Counted from the first letter of the stretch, positions 25,880 to 35,681 are shown. The stretch: DNA of 64,000 bases from PXAP01 sp046483315 (GCA_046483315.1 JAWODJ010000015.1:1-64000); one strand, 5' to 3'. A program made the numbers and translations. The notes: generated from the sequence alone by a model not told the origin.

Positions 25880-26437
25880 ATGATTGAACTTACTGAAGCC
25901 CGGATAGAAGACAGGGAGAAAGCCTATAACTGGCTGTTTCACTCTGACTTTTCTGATTTTCTCATGAACCTCGAGGGGTATACCAAAGATACCATCCCTG
26001 CTTATGAAGAATTCTGCAATGAATACTGGGATTTCTTTTTTGACGGAACACAACCGGAAAACGGACGTTGCTATAAAATTATTTCCTCCGGAAAGAAAGA
26101 AGAGATAGGGTTTATTTATTATACAGCTTTTCATGTTAAATCAGGAATTGCCGAACTGGATATATGGCTCAGATCGCTCGATTATGCAGGCAAAGGCATT
26201 GGTACCGAGGCTATAACCCTGCTGGTAGATAAGCTTCACAGGGAACTTGGATTCCATACCTTCTTTATGCGCCCCTCAAGACAGAACACAAGGGCAGTGA
26301 ATGCCTACATTAAGGCAGGCTTCAAAGAAACCGAACTTGTGGCCGAGGATTATTATAAACCCGAGTTTATAGAGGAATACAGAAAAGGCGGCTACGGAAA
26401 GGGTAAGGATGTATTCCTTGTGAAAAAAATAAAGTAA
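25880..26437 (+). CDS. GNAT-family N-acetyltransferase
   Basis: A 185-residue acetyltransferase with the RimJ/RimL-type GNAT fold. The acetyl-CoA site appears as YAGKGIGTEAITLLVDKLHRELGFHTF (R/Q-x-x-G-x-G/A variant), followed by MRPSRQNTRAVNAYIKAGFKE, the conserved NxRAxxxYxKxGF motif. The acceptor could be an amino group on a sugar, antibiotic or protein. It is 22 nt upstream of the SIS-domain gene, within an amino-sugar neighbourhood, which makes an amino sugar plausible. Confidence 0.85.
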   Translation: MIELTEARIEDREKAYNWLFHSDFSDFLMNLEGYTKDTIPAYEEFCNEYWDFFFDGTQPENGRCYKIISSGKKEEIGFIYYTAFHVKSGIAELDIWLRSLDYAGKGIGTEAITLLVDKLHRELGFHTFFMRPSRQNTRAVNAYIKAGFKETELVAEDYYKPEFIEEYRKGGYGKGKDVFLVKKIK

Positions 26438-26459
26438 CACAGAAGGTTTATCAATCATC

Positions 26460-27473
26460 ATGAACATAAATGATCCCCTGTACAATCGATTTCATCTCGT
26501 CAGAGAGATGTATGAAACGATTGATTATATTAAAAACTTCAGTGCAGAATCAGCCGGAAATTTTCTGCCGGATTTACAGGGCAAAGCCCTAATGCTTACA
26601 GGTGAAGGAAGCAGCCGCATATTTCCCGGAAAAAATGCCGTTCACAGGAGACTAAAGAGCAACGGTGGTGCACTTATACTGACTGAAAGCTCGACCGATC
26701 TGTCAGACAAAAATCTTGAAGATTTCATAGTAATTGGTGCATCCAACAGCGGAAAAACAAAAGAACTGATCAATCTGTTCAGGAATCTTGAAAACTCAGG
26801 TCATAAATACCTGTATGGCTTAACCTGCAACCGCAATTCACTACTTGAAAAATACTGCGTCAGGACCCGGGTAATTGATGCCGGTCCCGAGAAAGCCGTT
26901 GCAGCCAGCAAATCTGTTGTTGCCCAGGCACTGTTCTACGACGCCATAATATCAGGTTGGGATGAAAAAGCGGATTTTAATACTCCTTTACTTGCCCGTA
27001 ATTTCGAAGAAGCCCTGAATTCTCCAGTAAGCAACAGTATTACAGATCTTATATGCAGGGCTGATACTGTCTACTTCAGTGGTTACAACAACGGGGCGGC
27101 AGAGGAACTTACCCTGAAAACCAATGAAATAATAAGAAAAAAATCTTCATACCTGCCGGGCACTTACCTGTTGCATGGTGTTGAAGAGGTGATGTCACCA
27201 AAAGACATTATTATAATGGTGGATACCTATCCTGAGGAGTTTGACAAGATAAAATCAGTCTATTCCGATAATATCGGAACCCCCGTTATATCGATTTCAA
27301 GCTCCTCCACTCCTTTTCATACTGTGAAAACACCTCACGTTTCAGAGACTTATAAATCCTACATAAAACTTGCCGCAGGCTGGAACATGCTTATTGAAGC
27401 CGGAATAAAACTTGGTATCGACCCCGATAAACCAGAAAGAGCAAGGAAAATAGGTAATGAGGCAGCAGACTGA
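26460..27473 (+). CDS. SIS-domain sugar isomerase/deaminase-like protein
   Basis: A 337-residue protein with two sugar-isomerase (SIS) domains. SIS motifs: LTGEGSSRIFPGKN near 46-60, IGASNSGKTKELINLF near 96-111 with the phosphate-binding Ser cluster, and FSGYNNGAAEELTLKTNEI in the second domain, with LLHGVEEV. This is the layout of the AgaS/FrlB/GlmS-isomerase-half group, which act on amino-sugar phosphates. It has no glutaminase domain. Its stop codon is directly adjacent to the stop of the convergent ROK kinase gene. The likely substrate is a phosphorylated amino sugar. Confidence 0.8.
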   Translation: MNINDPLYNRFHLVREMYETIDYIKNFSAESAGNFLPDLQGKALMLTGEGSSRIFPGKNAVHRRLKSNGGALILTESSTDLSDKNLEDFIVIGASNSGKTKELINLFRNLENSGHKYLYGLTCNRNSLLEKYCVRTRVIDAGPEKAVAASKSVVAQALFYDAIISGWDEKADFNTPLLARNFEEALNSPVSNSITDLICRADTVYFSGYNNGAAEELTLKTNEIIRKKSSYLPGTYLLHGVEEVMSPKDIIIMVDTYPEEFDKIKSVYSDNIGTPVISISSSSTPFHTVKTPHVSETYKSYIKLAAGWNMLIEAGIKLGIDPDKPERARKIGNEAAD

Positions 27474-28343
27474 TCAGGCATTTGCATTATAGTAAAGTGC
27501 CGCGGCCCCAAGTAATGCAATTTCCTGGGTTTGTGTTATCAGTATCTCCAGGTTTTCAACAGAGCGGGGATATGGAAAATCCCTTATCTCTTCCCACATA
27601 GCCTCACTGTAAAGATCAAAAGAATCTGCAACGCCTCCGCCCATAATAATGGCAGCAGGATCGACAGCCAGCATTATGGTTTTTATTGCCCTTCCCAGGT
27701 GTATGCCGAATTCGCCGAACGCCTTCAATGCATCAGGATCCTTCTCCATTGCTTTCTGAGCCATTCTGTCGCCTGTTTCACCATAAACGTGCTGAAAAAA
27801 CTGCCCGCTGGCGTAATGTTCATATATACCGTCGAGATATGGTATTTCGCCAAATTCGCCCGAGCCGCAGTTCCTGTCCGGCATCAGGTACCCTCCCTTT
27901 ATAATTCCCGCACCCAGTCCGGTCCCGCAAATAAGTCCGACAAAATCCTCATAATCCCTGCCTTTCCCGAAAAATCTTTCACCAGTTGCAAAGCAGTTGG
28001 CATCATTATTAATATAGACAGGCACCCCAAACTCCTTCTCAAGTGTATCTTTAAGGTATACCTCCGTCCATGAAGGGATATTCTGAACATTATAAACAAT
28101 CCCCTTTTCTGAATCAACGAGGCTGGGCACCCCTATGCCTATTCCCGCCACCTCGTTATCTGACACCTCATGTATCAGTCTTATAAGCACATCAGTAACT
28201 TCAGATGCATTGTCAGTCCGGGGAACAAAATCAGACGCAGTGACCGTGATTTTATTATCCTTAACTTTTCCGGTTCGTATTTTGGTGCCCCCCATATCAA
28301 CACCTGTTACCGCATGAACTTTTGTTTTGTCATTTAAATCCAT
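27474..28343 (-). CDS. ROK-family sugar kinase
   Basis: A 289-residue sugar kinase of the ROK family. ATP- and sugar-binding motifs: GVDMGGTKIRTG at the start, YINNDANCFATGE, and GLICGTGLGAGII. The usual ROK zinc motif CxCGxxGCxE is replaced by RNCGSGEFGEIP, so the structural zinc may be absent. It lies 11 nt downstream of the exo-beta-glucosaminidase gene on the same strand, so glucosamine or N-acetylglucosamine released by that enzyme is the probable substrate. Confidence 0.85.
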   Translation of the reverse strand: MDLNDKTKVHAVTGVDMGGTKIRTGKVKDNKITVTASDFVPRTDNASEVTDVLIRLIHEVSDNEVAGIGIGVPSLVDSEKGIVYNVQNIPSWTEVYLKDTLEKEFGVPVYINNDANCFATGERFFGKGRDYEDFVGLICGTGLGAGIIKGGYLMPDRNCGSGEFGEIPYLDGIYEHYASGQFFQHVYGETGDRMAQKAMEKDPDALKAFGEFGIHLGRAIKTIMLAVDPAAIIMGGGVADSFDLYSEAMWEEIRDFPYPRSVENLEILITQTQEIALLGAAALYYNANA

Positions 28344-28354
28344 AGGAAAAAATA

Positions 28355-30979
28355 TTAATTAACGGTATTATCATGATGCCATCCCTTTACCCTTACCCTT
28401 ATATCGGAAGCGTCAACAAGTGCGGCATCAACACTTGCCCTGAGTCTCCTATTTTCGCCGGGCAGAAGCGATATATAATTGTCCTCCCAGAAAACAGGCA
28501 GAACTGACATATCCTTTTCAGAATCAATAATTGCCAGTTCCAGGAAGAAGGCAATAATGTCACCCGGGTTTGAAAGGTCGCATACAACCTCAAACCTTCC
28601 TTCCTTTTCAACAACCTCATATGAAATATCTATGCCGGTGCGGGGCATTGTGTTCAAAGCCGTGAAATCGGCAAAACTTTTTGTGGGTGTATAAACCCAG
28701 TATGTTGATTCAAAATCAGGTACATCTTTTTCAACAGACAGCCAGTAGAAATTTACAGCAACTTCATTACCCGACGAATCTAAAATTCTGAGATCGAGAA
28801 ACCATGTCGGACTGAGGTCATCTATTTCAGGTATCCCGGTTACCTGTTTTGAACTGTTTGCCCGGATATCAAAAAAAACTTCATGCGAAAGCAACTCTTT
28901 TGACTCAATATCAAAGACTTTTGCAACCAGTCTTAAACCCTCTTTATCCTCAAGATGTTCATTGTGAACATAAATCGCCCCGTCACCATAATTATATATT
29001 GCCATCAGCGGTTCATTGGCTTTCCTGGCCCCGTAAAAAGCTCCATTGGGCATAAGATAGTAATCGAAAAGCTGCCAGTACATTGCAGGCCATGCAGAAT
29101 TGTACATCCACTGAATAACACCTGTGCTTTCATATTTATTAACTGCGAATGCCTCAAACATAGGCCGCATTGCTTCATAATTTGATGCCTGGTTCCTGAA
29201 TGCAAACTCTTCAAGGCTTTCCGGCTCACCATAGCGTGCATTGAAAGCAATAAGAAAACGACTGAGGTCGTCAAACTCGTAAGTGCCGCAATGGAAGGCC
29301 CACATATCATCAACAGGCCACCAGTTCTCTTCCGGCAACATCCTCTTTATACTTTCTACTGGCGGAACCTGGGGACCCGGACCTGTTTCAGTATTGAAAC
29401 CGTATGCACCGCCGTAATTCCTGTCTGTATACCAGTAAACCGGAGGCACCCAGTCATACGGTCCGTGCATTTTAACCCCTGAAGGTCCGGTAAAATCAGA
29501 TATTGAACTACCGCAATGGCTTAACAGAGGGCGTGTTGTGTCGGCCTCTGCCATATATTCGTGCAGCATAATTTCCAGCTCGGGCGGCGGCAGCTTATCG
29601 CTTCCGAAGTTCCACAGGAATACACTGGGATGATGCCTGAGCCAGTATACCTGGTCCATATAGGCCTTTGCCTGCAGCTCCATCTCTCCGGTCTCAAAGA
29701 CCGACATATATTCCGATTCCGGTCTTCCACTGTATGATTCCCATTCCCACTGGCAGCTCCAGCCGATCATAAGCATGATTCCATTTTCATCGCAACGATC
29801 ATACAGGGTCCTGTTACTACCCCAGAATCCTTCAAGTCGTAAAGTATTAAGGTTCATATGTTTTGCATAATCAACCTGGGCAATAACTTTCTCATCACTA
29901 TCTGCAAGCAACATATCATCTACCCATCCGCCACCCTTGATGAGAACTTTCCGGCCGTTTACCATGAAGCCGAGATGCCCCCCGGGAGTCATATAACTTT
30001 CAACCTGCCTTATACCGAACCGGAACTCTTCAATGTCACTTATTTCGTTGTCCACTTCGGCTGTTATGTCAATATCATAAAGATGGGGATTGCCAAGATT
30101 GTTGGGCCACCAGAGTTCCGGGTTTCTGAGATGCAGCTGCCGGAATTCAGACGGAGCAAACACCACTTCAGTCTCCTGGCGGGCATCAAGTCCCAGGGTT
30201 TTTGAAACACTTATATTGTCAAAAGATGCAACAACTTTTACATTTTGTTTCTGACCGGAATGATTTTTAAGGACGGCAGAGATATGCACCCATGCCTCAT
30301 CCAGGCTCTCAGTGTTAACTTTTGTAACCACATTCGGACGTTCTATAGATACTGCCCCTGTCTTTCTCAGTTTCACTCCTCTCCAGAGACCCATGTTCCT
30401 GTCCGGTGCCTCCGGATTCCAGTCCACGAACCCCATGGTAAGATCTCCCAAAACCGGCGGAATTATCTCCACGGCAATTACATTCTCTCCCCCGGCAAGA
30501 TAAGGAGCTATGTCGAAATGCCACATGCCGAAAGCCCCCTCAATACTCTCCTCACCTGCAAGAAGACTGCCGTTAAGCCATATATTCGCCTTATAGTTAA
30601 GCCCTTCAAAAGTGAGCCTGTAATTATCATTATCGCCGGGTTTATCAACGGTAAAAGTTTTTCTGTACCACCAGGGAACCTCAAACCGGGATGTTTCCAC
30701 CTGCAGAAGATTATCGGCAAAATAAATATCGGAATAATGGCCGTTCTGCCTCAGTGCGCTAAGAACAGTGGACGGGATATCGGCAGAATACCAGTTTTCA
30801 GAAGAAAAACCGGGAAGGGAAATAACATCACCCCCGGCATCGGTAACTTCCGAGGAGAATACATGCCAGTTGCCGTTCAACCCGATTTCATCACAGACCA
30901 CTGACGGTTCGGGTGTGCACGAAGCCATTAACAGTATGCTGTTAACTGCAAAAAACGGTAAATATAAAAACCTGCTCAT
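28355..30979 (-). CDS. GH2 exo-beta-D-glucosaminidase-like lipoprotein
   Basis: An 874-residue glycoside hydrolase family 2 protein with lipobox LMASC (Cys21), so it is anchored outside the cytoplasm. Domain order: jelly-roll sugar-binding (about 30-200), immunoglobulin-like (205-325), TIM barrel (330-640), C-terminal beta domains. In the barrel, NLNTLRLEGFWGSNRTLYDRCDENGIMLMIGWSCQWEWE matches the exo-glucosaminidase branch. The acid/base is Asp461 in WNFGSDKLPP (most GH2 use Glu), and the nucleophile is Glu531 in FNTETGPG; this Asp/Glu pair is known from Amycolatopsis CsxA. It would release glucosamine from chitosan-like chains. ROK kinase and SIS genes follow, making a short salvage route. 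Confidence 0.85.
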   Translation of the reverse strand: MSRFLYLPFFAVNSILLMASCTPEPSVVCDEIGLNGNWHVFSSEVTDAGGDVISLPGFSSENWYSADIPSTVLSALRQNGHYSDIYFADNLLQVETSRFEVPWWYRKTFTVDKPGDNDNYRLTFEGLNYKANIWLNGSLLAGEESIEGAFGMWHFDIAPYLAGGENVIAVEIIPPVLGDLTMGFVDWNPEAPDRNMGLWRGVKLRKTGAVSIERPNVVTKVNTESLDEAWVHISAVLKNHSGQKQNVKVVASFDNISVSKTLGLDARQETEVVFAPSEFRQLHLRNPELWWPNNLGNPHLYDIDITAEVDNEISDIEEFRFGIRQVESYMTPGGHLGFMVNGRKVLIKGGGWVDDMLLADSDEKVIAQVDYAKHMNLNTLRLEGFWGSNRTLYDRCDENGIMLMIGWSCQWEWESYSGRPESEYMSVFETGEMELQAKAYMDQVYWLRHHPSVFLWNFGSDKLPPPELEIMLHEYMAEADTTRPLLSHCGSSISDFTGPSGVKMHGPYDWVPPVYWYTDRNYGGAYGFNTETGPGPQVPPVESIKRMLPEENWWPVDDMWAFHCGTYEFDDLSRFLIAFNARYGEPESLEEFAFRNQASNYEAMRPMFEAFAVNKYESTGVIQWMYNSAWPAMYWQLFDYYLMPNGAFYGARKANEPLMAIYNYGDGAIYVHNEHLEDKEGLRLVAKVFDIESKELLSHEVFFDIRANSSKQVTGIPEIDDLSPTWFLDLRILDSSGNEVAVNFYWLSVEKDVPDFESTYWVYTPTKSFADFTALNTMPRTGIDISYEVVEKEGRFEVVCDLSNPGDIIAFFLELAIIDSEKDMSVLPVFWEDNYISLLPGENRRLRASVDAALVDASDIRVRVKGWHHDNTVN

Positions 30980-31065
30980 AAAGGTATAATTTAGTTATAA
31001 AAAATCCCTGAACAATTGTTTTCTATAATATACACAATATAATGATTCTGCTGAAATTATTAATT

Positions 31066-31893
31066 TCAGGGCAAAGCTCCGGGCGAATAAATTGAATATG
31101 CCGATCCCACTGCCGTGCTGTATTCAGCATAATCAGGAATAATAAACTCTTTTCCGAACAGTTTGCCAAGTCTTTTAAATATTTTTCCTGCCTGCGGCAG
31201 CCTTACCAGCTTGCCGGTAAGCACTATCTGATCAATATTATGCTCACGTGAAGCAAATACGCCCATCATGCCAATACTCTGGCATACAAGGTTTATGAGG
31301 CCCAAAGCCAGGTCTGCACGGTTTGCCTTATCGGAATGCTTGCCAAAATTTGAAGCAGTGGCAGAGAGCGGGATATCTCCCATCTCAACCTGGGTGATAT
31401 CCCTTATGTTAAGATCAATATTCCCCAGGTTGCCTTCATCTGCCAGGTCAACAATGTTCTGAAAATCTGTTGTGTTCAATACATACCTTGCCAGACCGAT
31501 AAGTGTTCCTCCACCCACCCCTGAGCCGCCAAGGTGCCTTATCTCTTTCCCATCGGCCAGCACTATGGCAGTTCCCGTACCCATACTTACCACAACGGCC
31601 TTTTTAAACCCCGCAAGAAACAGACCCCCGTGCCCTATGGCAGTAAATTCAGGTACTCTCTTTACGGGAATCCCGAACAGCTCATTGCCAAGCGAGTTTG
31701 CTCCCACACCGGTAACAGCTATATTATCAATATCTTTAAGCTTCAGTAAAAATTCATCAGTAAACTTGCCAAGGGCACCTGAAGCAGATGTAACAGGGTC
31801 ATCAGCCTGCACCGAGATAACACCGCACACCCGTGATTTCCTGAATCCGGCAATCTTGGTTGTGGTTCCCCCTATATCAATGCCAAGGATCAT
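31066..31893 (-). CDS. coaW: Type II pantothenate kinase
   Basis: A 275-residue kinase of the Fumble/CoaW group, which phosphorylates pantothenate in the first step of coenzyme A synthesis. Phosphate-loop GIDIGGTTTKI at the start, SMGTGTAIV near 104-112, HLGGSGVGGGTLIGLARYVL near 119-138 and VLTGKLVRLPQ near the end match the actin-like fold of the type II family. It is alone on its transcript and upstream of the GH2 gene by 86 nt. BadF/ROK-like sugar kinases share the fold, but GGSGVGGGT is characteristic of type II PanK. Confidence 0.8.
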   Translation of the reverse strand: MILGIDIGGTTTKIAGFRKSRVCGVISVQADDPVTSASGALGKFTDEFLLKLKDIDNIAVTGVGANSLGNELFGIPVKRVPEFTAIGHGGLFLAGFKKAVVVSMGTGTAIVLADGKEIRHLGGSGVGGGTLIGLARYVLNTTDFQNIVDLADEGNLGNIDLNIRDITQVEMGDIPLSATASNFGKHSDKANRADLALGLINLVCQSIGMMGVFASREHNIDQIVLTGKLVRLPQAGKIFKRLGKLFGKEFIIPDYAEYSTAVGSAYSIYSPGALP

Positions 31894-32021
31894 AATTTAT
31901 CCAATAAGCTGCCAAGTTAAAAAATATATTCTAATATTGTACCGGAATAGACTTTTACCCGGAATCCCGGCCGGGATGACAGGCAGATAACCCTGCCCGG
32001 CGGCTCTTAGTTAAAGTATCC

Positions 32022-32729
32022 ATGTGCAGAAGAAATAAATATTGTGTTCCCGAGCCAGTGCTGTTCAACTGCCTGAAACACCATGCCGGTTACGTTGCCG
32101 GATTCATCAGTAATTATCCCGCTCCCGGGTTAACCTCAGCCGGGCATCCAGATAAAGAAAACAATACAGGTAAAGACACGAGTCACCCTGGTCAGGCTGA
32201 TCATGAAAGTTTAACGGGCCTTCATGGGCATACAGGATTGTCGGAAGCTGGCAAAAAACTCCAGCAGCAACTCACCGCAACAGGAAAATCGCAAACTGAC
32301 TTTTATACGGGAAGGCTTACCCCCCTAAAAATCGCCCGGGAGATAAAAAGTTTCCTTGAAGGCAAAAAACTGCTGGAAAAAGCTTCATATCTTCAATGGC
32401 TGGACCGCCCGGGATCATTATACAGGATAACGGAAATAAGTGACGGATCGGTTTGGGTACTTCTGCCGGGAAAGACTGAAGGCCGCCATGTTCATATCCA
32501 TCCTGCCAGATATTCACCGTTAACCCTGAGAATAAGATCCGAAACACTTAAAACCGCAATTGCGGTTTTATGGTACTGCAACCTCTGCGGCAGGGATCAT
32601 AATGATCTGAAAGTGGTGAATGAGGCACGCGAAAAACTGCTTGGCCTTTCCCCCGTCAGGGAGGTGAAAGCGCAACGCGGAATTGGTAAAATAATAAGGA
32701 TACTGACACAGATGGCTCTTTCAAAGTAA
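32022..32729 (+). CDS. Hypothetical protein, conserved C-terminal domain
   Basis: A 235-residue protein with no recognised family. The first 90 residues are polar and low-complexity, rich in Gly/His/Thr (HPGQADHESLTGLHGHTGLS), and are probably disordered; the true start may be later. The second half is compact: TPLKIAREIKSFLEGKKLLEKASYLQWLDRPGSLYRITEISDGSVWVLLPG, then HIHPARYSPLTLRIRSETLKTAIAVLWYCNLCGR, with an SPLTLR-type basic helix. Convergent with the thioredoxin reductase fusion. Codon pattern and length favour a real gene; function unknown. Confidence 0.55.
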   Translation: MCRRNKYCVPEPVLFNCLKHHAGYVAGFISNYPAPGLTSAGHPDKENNTGKDTSHPGQADHESLTGLHGHTGLSEAGKKLQQQLTATGKSQTDFYTGRLTPLKIAREIKSFLEGKKLLEKASYLQWLDRPGSLYRITEISDGSVWVLLPGKTEGRHVHIHPARYSPLTLRIRSETLKTAIAVLWYCNLCGRDHNDLKVVNEAREKLLGLSPVREVKAQRGIGKIIRILTQMALSK

Positions 32730-32823
32730 ACCTGTTAACCCCGTTATCGTTGCTATACCGACTGCAGGAGAGCATACTGCAGGGGAAACGCAGATAAAAG
32801 ATCTTTTTTGCCCCGGTTAACCG

Positions 32824-32843
32824 GTAAGGGATATACCCCTTAC
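32824..32843 (-). terminator. Hairpin overlapping the end of the TrxR fusion gene
   Basis: GTAAGGG and CCCTTAC form a 7-bp stem with a 6-nt loop at the stop codon. A second palindrome, CCGGTTAACCGG at 32813-32824, follows on the minus strand, then CAAAAAAG. Together they probably end the minus-strand transcript. Confidence 0.35.
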
Positions 32844-34108
32844 TCCAGCTCTTTTGTAATGGCAATGGCCGCTATTGTTCCATCTGCAACCGCAGTGGTG
32901 ATCTGGCGGTATTTCTTGCTGTTGATATCGCCAACCGAATAGACACCCTCAATGCTTGTCTGCATATCCTCATTGGCTTTAATATAGCCCCACCGATCCA
33001 CTTCCAGCTTATCACTGATCATTGAAAGGTTGGGTATCAGCCCTATAAAAACAAAAATGCCATCGGTAACAAGAACTTTGCGCTTACCTGTTTTAAGCTC
33101 CTCGACCTCCACTTCCATCTTATCTCCTTTCCGGGCGAATGAACGAGGCTCATGTTCAAAAAGAAAAGAAATTTTGGGATCAGCAAGAGCTTTTTCCTGT
33201 GCCTCTTTATTTGCCTGTAATTTATCAAACTGGTGTACCAATGTGATCTTAGAGGCAAATTTGGAAATAAAGGCCGACTCTTCAATAGCTGAATTACCAC
33301 CGCCAATTACAATAACCTCCTTGTTATCGAAATATTTGGCATCGCATGTTGCACAATAGGAGATACCGCTTCCCATGAATTCCTGCTCACCCGGAATATT
33401 CAGCTTCCGGGGCGAGGTGCCTGTTGCAATAACTATCCTTTTTGCCCTTATCGTTTCATAATCATCTATCATGATCTCTTTTCTTATAAGGTCAACCCTG
33501 GTAACATCAACGGCCACCTTATAGATGGTCCCGCATCTTTTTGTCTGTTCCGACATGTTGTGCGACAACATATATCCAGGCTGAGGCTCAATAAATCCGG
33601 GATAATTCGACACCATGTGGGTAGTTGCCACGTATCCGCCGGGAAGGGCGACATCAATAAGGGTTGTATCAATTTTTGCCTGGCACAGGTACAATCCCGC
33701 CGTCAGTCCCCCGGGACCAGCTCCCAGTATCGCCACTTCAGTGTCCGTAATAACTGGTTTCACTCCCTCCATGATACTGTCTGTCTTCTCCTTCCCTGCC
33801 AGATGGCGGATCTCCCTAACTATTTCCGAACGTTTAATGCCACCTGAGAGCCTCTGGCAAACCTCCCGGCCATCTTCATAAAAAAGAAGGGTAGGCGACG
33901 ACCTTACTCCCAGCTTTTCGGCAAGCTCCCTGTTTCCCTGCCTGAATACCTTAACAAAGGTCAGCTCGTTTCCGAACAGTTGCTCCAGGCTCTCAAGCTT
34001 TGGTGCGAGAGCATCGCAGGGTGGGCATTCCGTAGAATAAAAATCTACCAGCACCGGTCCACGGCCACTGATAACATCATTGAATTCATTTGCAGTAATC
34101 TCTTGCAT
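32840..34108 (-). CDS. Thioredoxin-thioredoxin reductase fusion
   Basis: A 422-residue two-domain redox protein. Residues 1-105 are a thioredoxin with a CPPC active site (Cys28, Cys31) in YSTECPPCDALAPKL and the cis-Pro loop RSSPTLLFY. Residues about 120-422 are a flavin thioredoxin reductase: FAD loop LGAGPGGLTAGLY, active-site CATC (Cys252, Cys255), NAD(P) loop GGGNSAIEESAF and GVYSVGDINSK. The known mycobacterial fusion has the thioredoxin at the C terminus; here it is N-terminal. The NAD(P) loop lacks the usual basic residues of NADPH enzymes nearby, so cofactor preference is uncertain. It starts 96 nt after the radical SAM gene on the same strand. Confidence 0.85.
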   Translation of the reverse strand: MQEITANEFNDVISGRGPVLVDFYSTECPPCDALAPKLESLEQLFGNELTFVKVFRQGNRELAEKLGVRSSPTLLFYEDGREVCQRLSGGIKRSEIVREIRHLAGKEKTDSIMEGVKPVITDTEVAILGAGPGGLTAGLYLCQAKIDTTLIDVALPGGYVATTHMVSNYPGFIEPQPGYMLSHNMSEQTKRCGTIYKVAVDVTRVDLIRKEIMIDDYETIRAKRIVIATGTSPRKLNIPGEQEFMGSGISYCATCDAKYFDNKEVIVIGGGNSAIEESAFISKFASKITLVHQFDKLQANKEAQEKALADPKISFLFEHEPRSFARKGDKMEVEVEELKTGKRKVLVTDGIFVFIGLIPNLSMISDKLEVDRWGYIKANEDMQTSIEGVYSVGDINSKKYRQITTAVADGTIAAIAITKELE

Positions 34109-34204
34109 GGCTTAAAAAGATTTATTATTACATTAACTTTTTCTCTCCGGAGCGGACAAACGGGTGTCAAAAGCCGATGGTACGCCGAATCAGAAACTAT
34201 ATAT

Positions 34205-35518
34205 CTATTTATTTACCTTATCCGGGAAATAAGCAGCAATCCCCAGCTCCAGCAGCTCTTTTACCGGCCTGCAATCCGGACTGTGTCTGCTTCCGTTCCG
34301 GTTCTTTGAAACGGCCGCACAGCCTCCGCCGCAAAGCAAATTCAGGTTACAGTTACTGCACTCACTTATTGAAAGTATATCCCGGTCATTCCACTCCTCT
34401 ATCTTCTCTTCATACATCACCCTTTCGGGGAAAAATCTCCCAAGCTCCTCTCCCTTCTTCCCTGCGGTTGCAGTGCATGCATAAATACTGCCTGTATAGT
34501 CGAAAGCCCATTCCGTTTTTGTGCCGGGACAGGCATCAAAGAGTGGTGCGGGCAGTTCACCGGTTTCATACAGTGCCCTGGATACAGAAAAGGATGGTTT
34601 GTGAAACTCAAGAATGTGAGGATACTCTTTCATTAACCTGTAAAGTTCAGTATACATCTCAATACGCGAAAATAGCCTGCCTCTTTTTACCTGGCAATCA
34701 TGCAGCTCATAATTCCTTCCAAGTTGTGTACTGAACAGCGGTGATCCGGTCCATCCCCTGTCAATGGAGAAACGCGCCAGTGCGGGTATATTGTCAATGT
34801 TTTCCCTGTCTGCCACAACCCTTAGATTGACCGGGATATTATTCTCCAGCAACAGGTCCACCCCTTCTGTAATCCTGTCAAAGGTACCTTCACCGCTTTT
34901 CAGGGTACGACGGCGGTTATGAACATCACGGGTTCCGTCAAGAGTGACCTGGATTTCCCTGATTTGTGCCTGCCTGAACAGGCCGATATACTCAGAAAGG
35001 TGATATCCGTTGGTAACAACTGCGATACCGGTTTTCATCTCATTTGCACGTTCAATGATGTAACCTACGGTGTTCATATGGCTTCTGCCGGGAAGCAGGG
35101 GTTCGCCCCCGAAAAGGGTTATATACCTGCGCCGGTTGACAAATTCCGTTTCGATATGTTTGAAAAAGGCATCAATAACCTCCTTATCAAGTCCGGCTCC
35201 TTTAACATCGTAATCGCCCTGGTAACAATAAGAGCAGTTAAAATTGCAACTGTAGGTGGGAACAAAAAACAGCTGAACCTCATCTGTTTCCCTCTCATCC
35301 AGGAACTGAAGGTAGGCTTTTCTGAACAGGGACTTTTCAGCTTCGGGATCAACAATGTATCCACGTCCGGCAAGGTCAGGATGGTTCAGGTTTCCTTCCT
35401 GCATGCCCTGCCAGGTATTCCTGTCAATAATATCGGCACTTCCGTAAAGGGAGTTAAGGATAAAGTACTCATCCGAATCTCTTATCTCTGAGATAATATT
35501 AAACCTGGATAATTCCAT
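34205..35518 (-). CDS. Radical SAM/SPASM peptide-maturase-type enzyme
   Basis: A 437-residue radical SAM enzyme. The 4Fe-4S motif CxxxCxxC is Cys91, Cys95, Cys98 in SCNFNCSYCYQ, and GGEP at 137-140 binds SAM. The C-terminal SPASM domain holds two auxiliary clusters: Cys330, Cys348, and the CxxCx5CxxxC series Cys387, 390, 396, 400, then Cys416. Residues 1-85 form an N-terminal domain as in maturases that bind a peptide substrate. SPASM enzymes modify ribosomal peptides or mature sulfatases/quinohemoproteins; no sulfatase or quinohemoprotein is encoded nearby. A 32-codon Cys-containing ORF lies 163 nt upstream on the same strand and is the best candidate substrate. Confidence 0.8.
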   Translation of the reverse strand: MELSRFNIISEIRDSDEYFILNSLYGSADIIDRNTWQGMQEGNLNHPDLAGRGYIVDPEAEKSLFRKAYLQFLDERETDEVQLFFVPTYSCNFNCSYCYQGDYDVKGAGLDKEVIDAFFKHIETEFVNRRRYITLFGGEPLLPGRSHMNTVGYIIERANEMKTGIAVVTNGYHLSEYIGLFRQAQIREIQVTLDGTRDVHNRRRTLKSGEGTFDRITEGVDLLLENNIPVNLRVVADRENIDNIPALARFSIDRGWTGSPLFSTQLGRNYELHDCQVKRGRLFSRIEMYTELYRLMKEYPHILEFHKPSFSVSRALYETGELPAPLFDACPGTKTEWAFDYTGSIYACTATAGKKGEELGRFFPERVMYEEKIEEWNDRDILSISECSNCNLNLLCGGGCAAVSKNRNGSRHSPDCRPVKELLELGIAAYFPDKVNK

Positions 35519-35681
35519 GCTTTCGCGAAAGGATATGAACGGGGACTTTTATCCGGGGAATGACAATTTTACTCTTTTACTTACGGACGTTTATGCCGGT
35601 AACCCGGGTTTATCCAAAAAGTTATAACAACCTTGCAGTGTCCACTTCCCGGTATTTAACTGACTAATCCGGTTTTATTTC

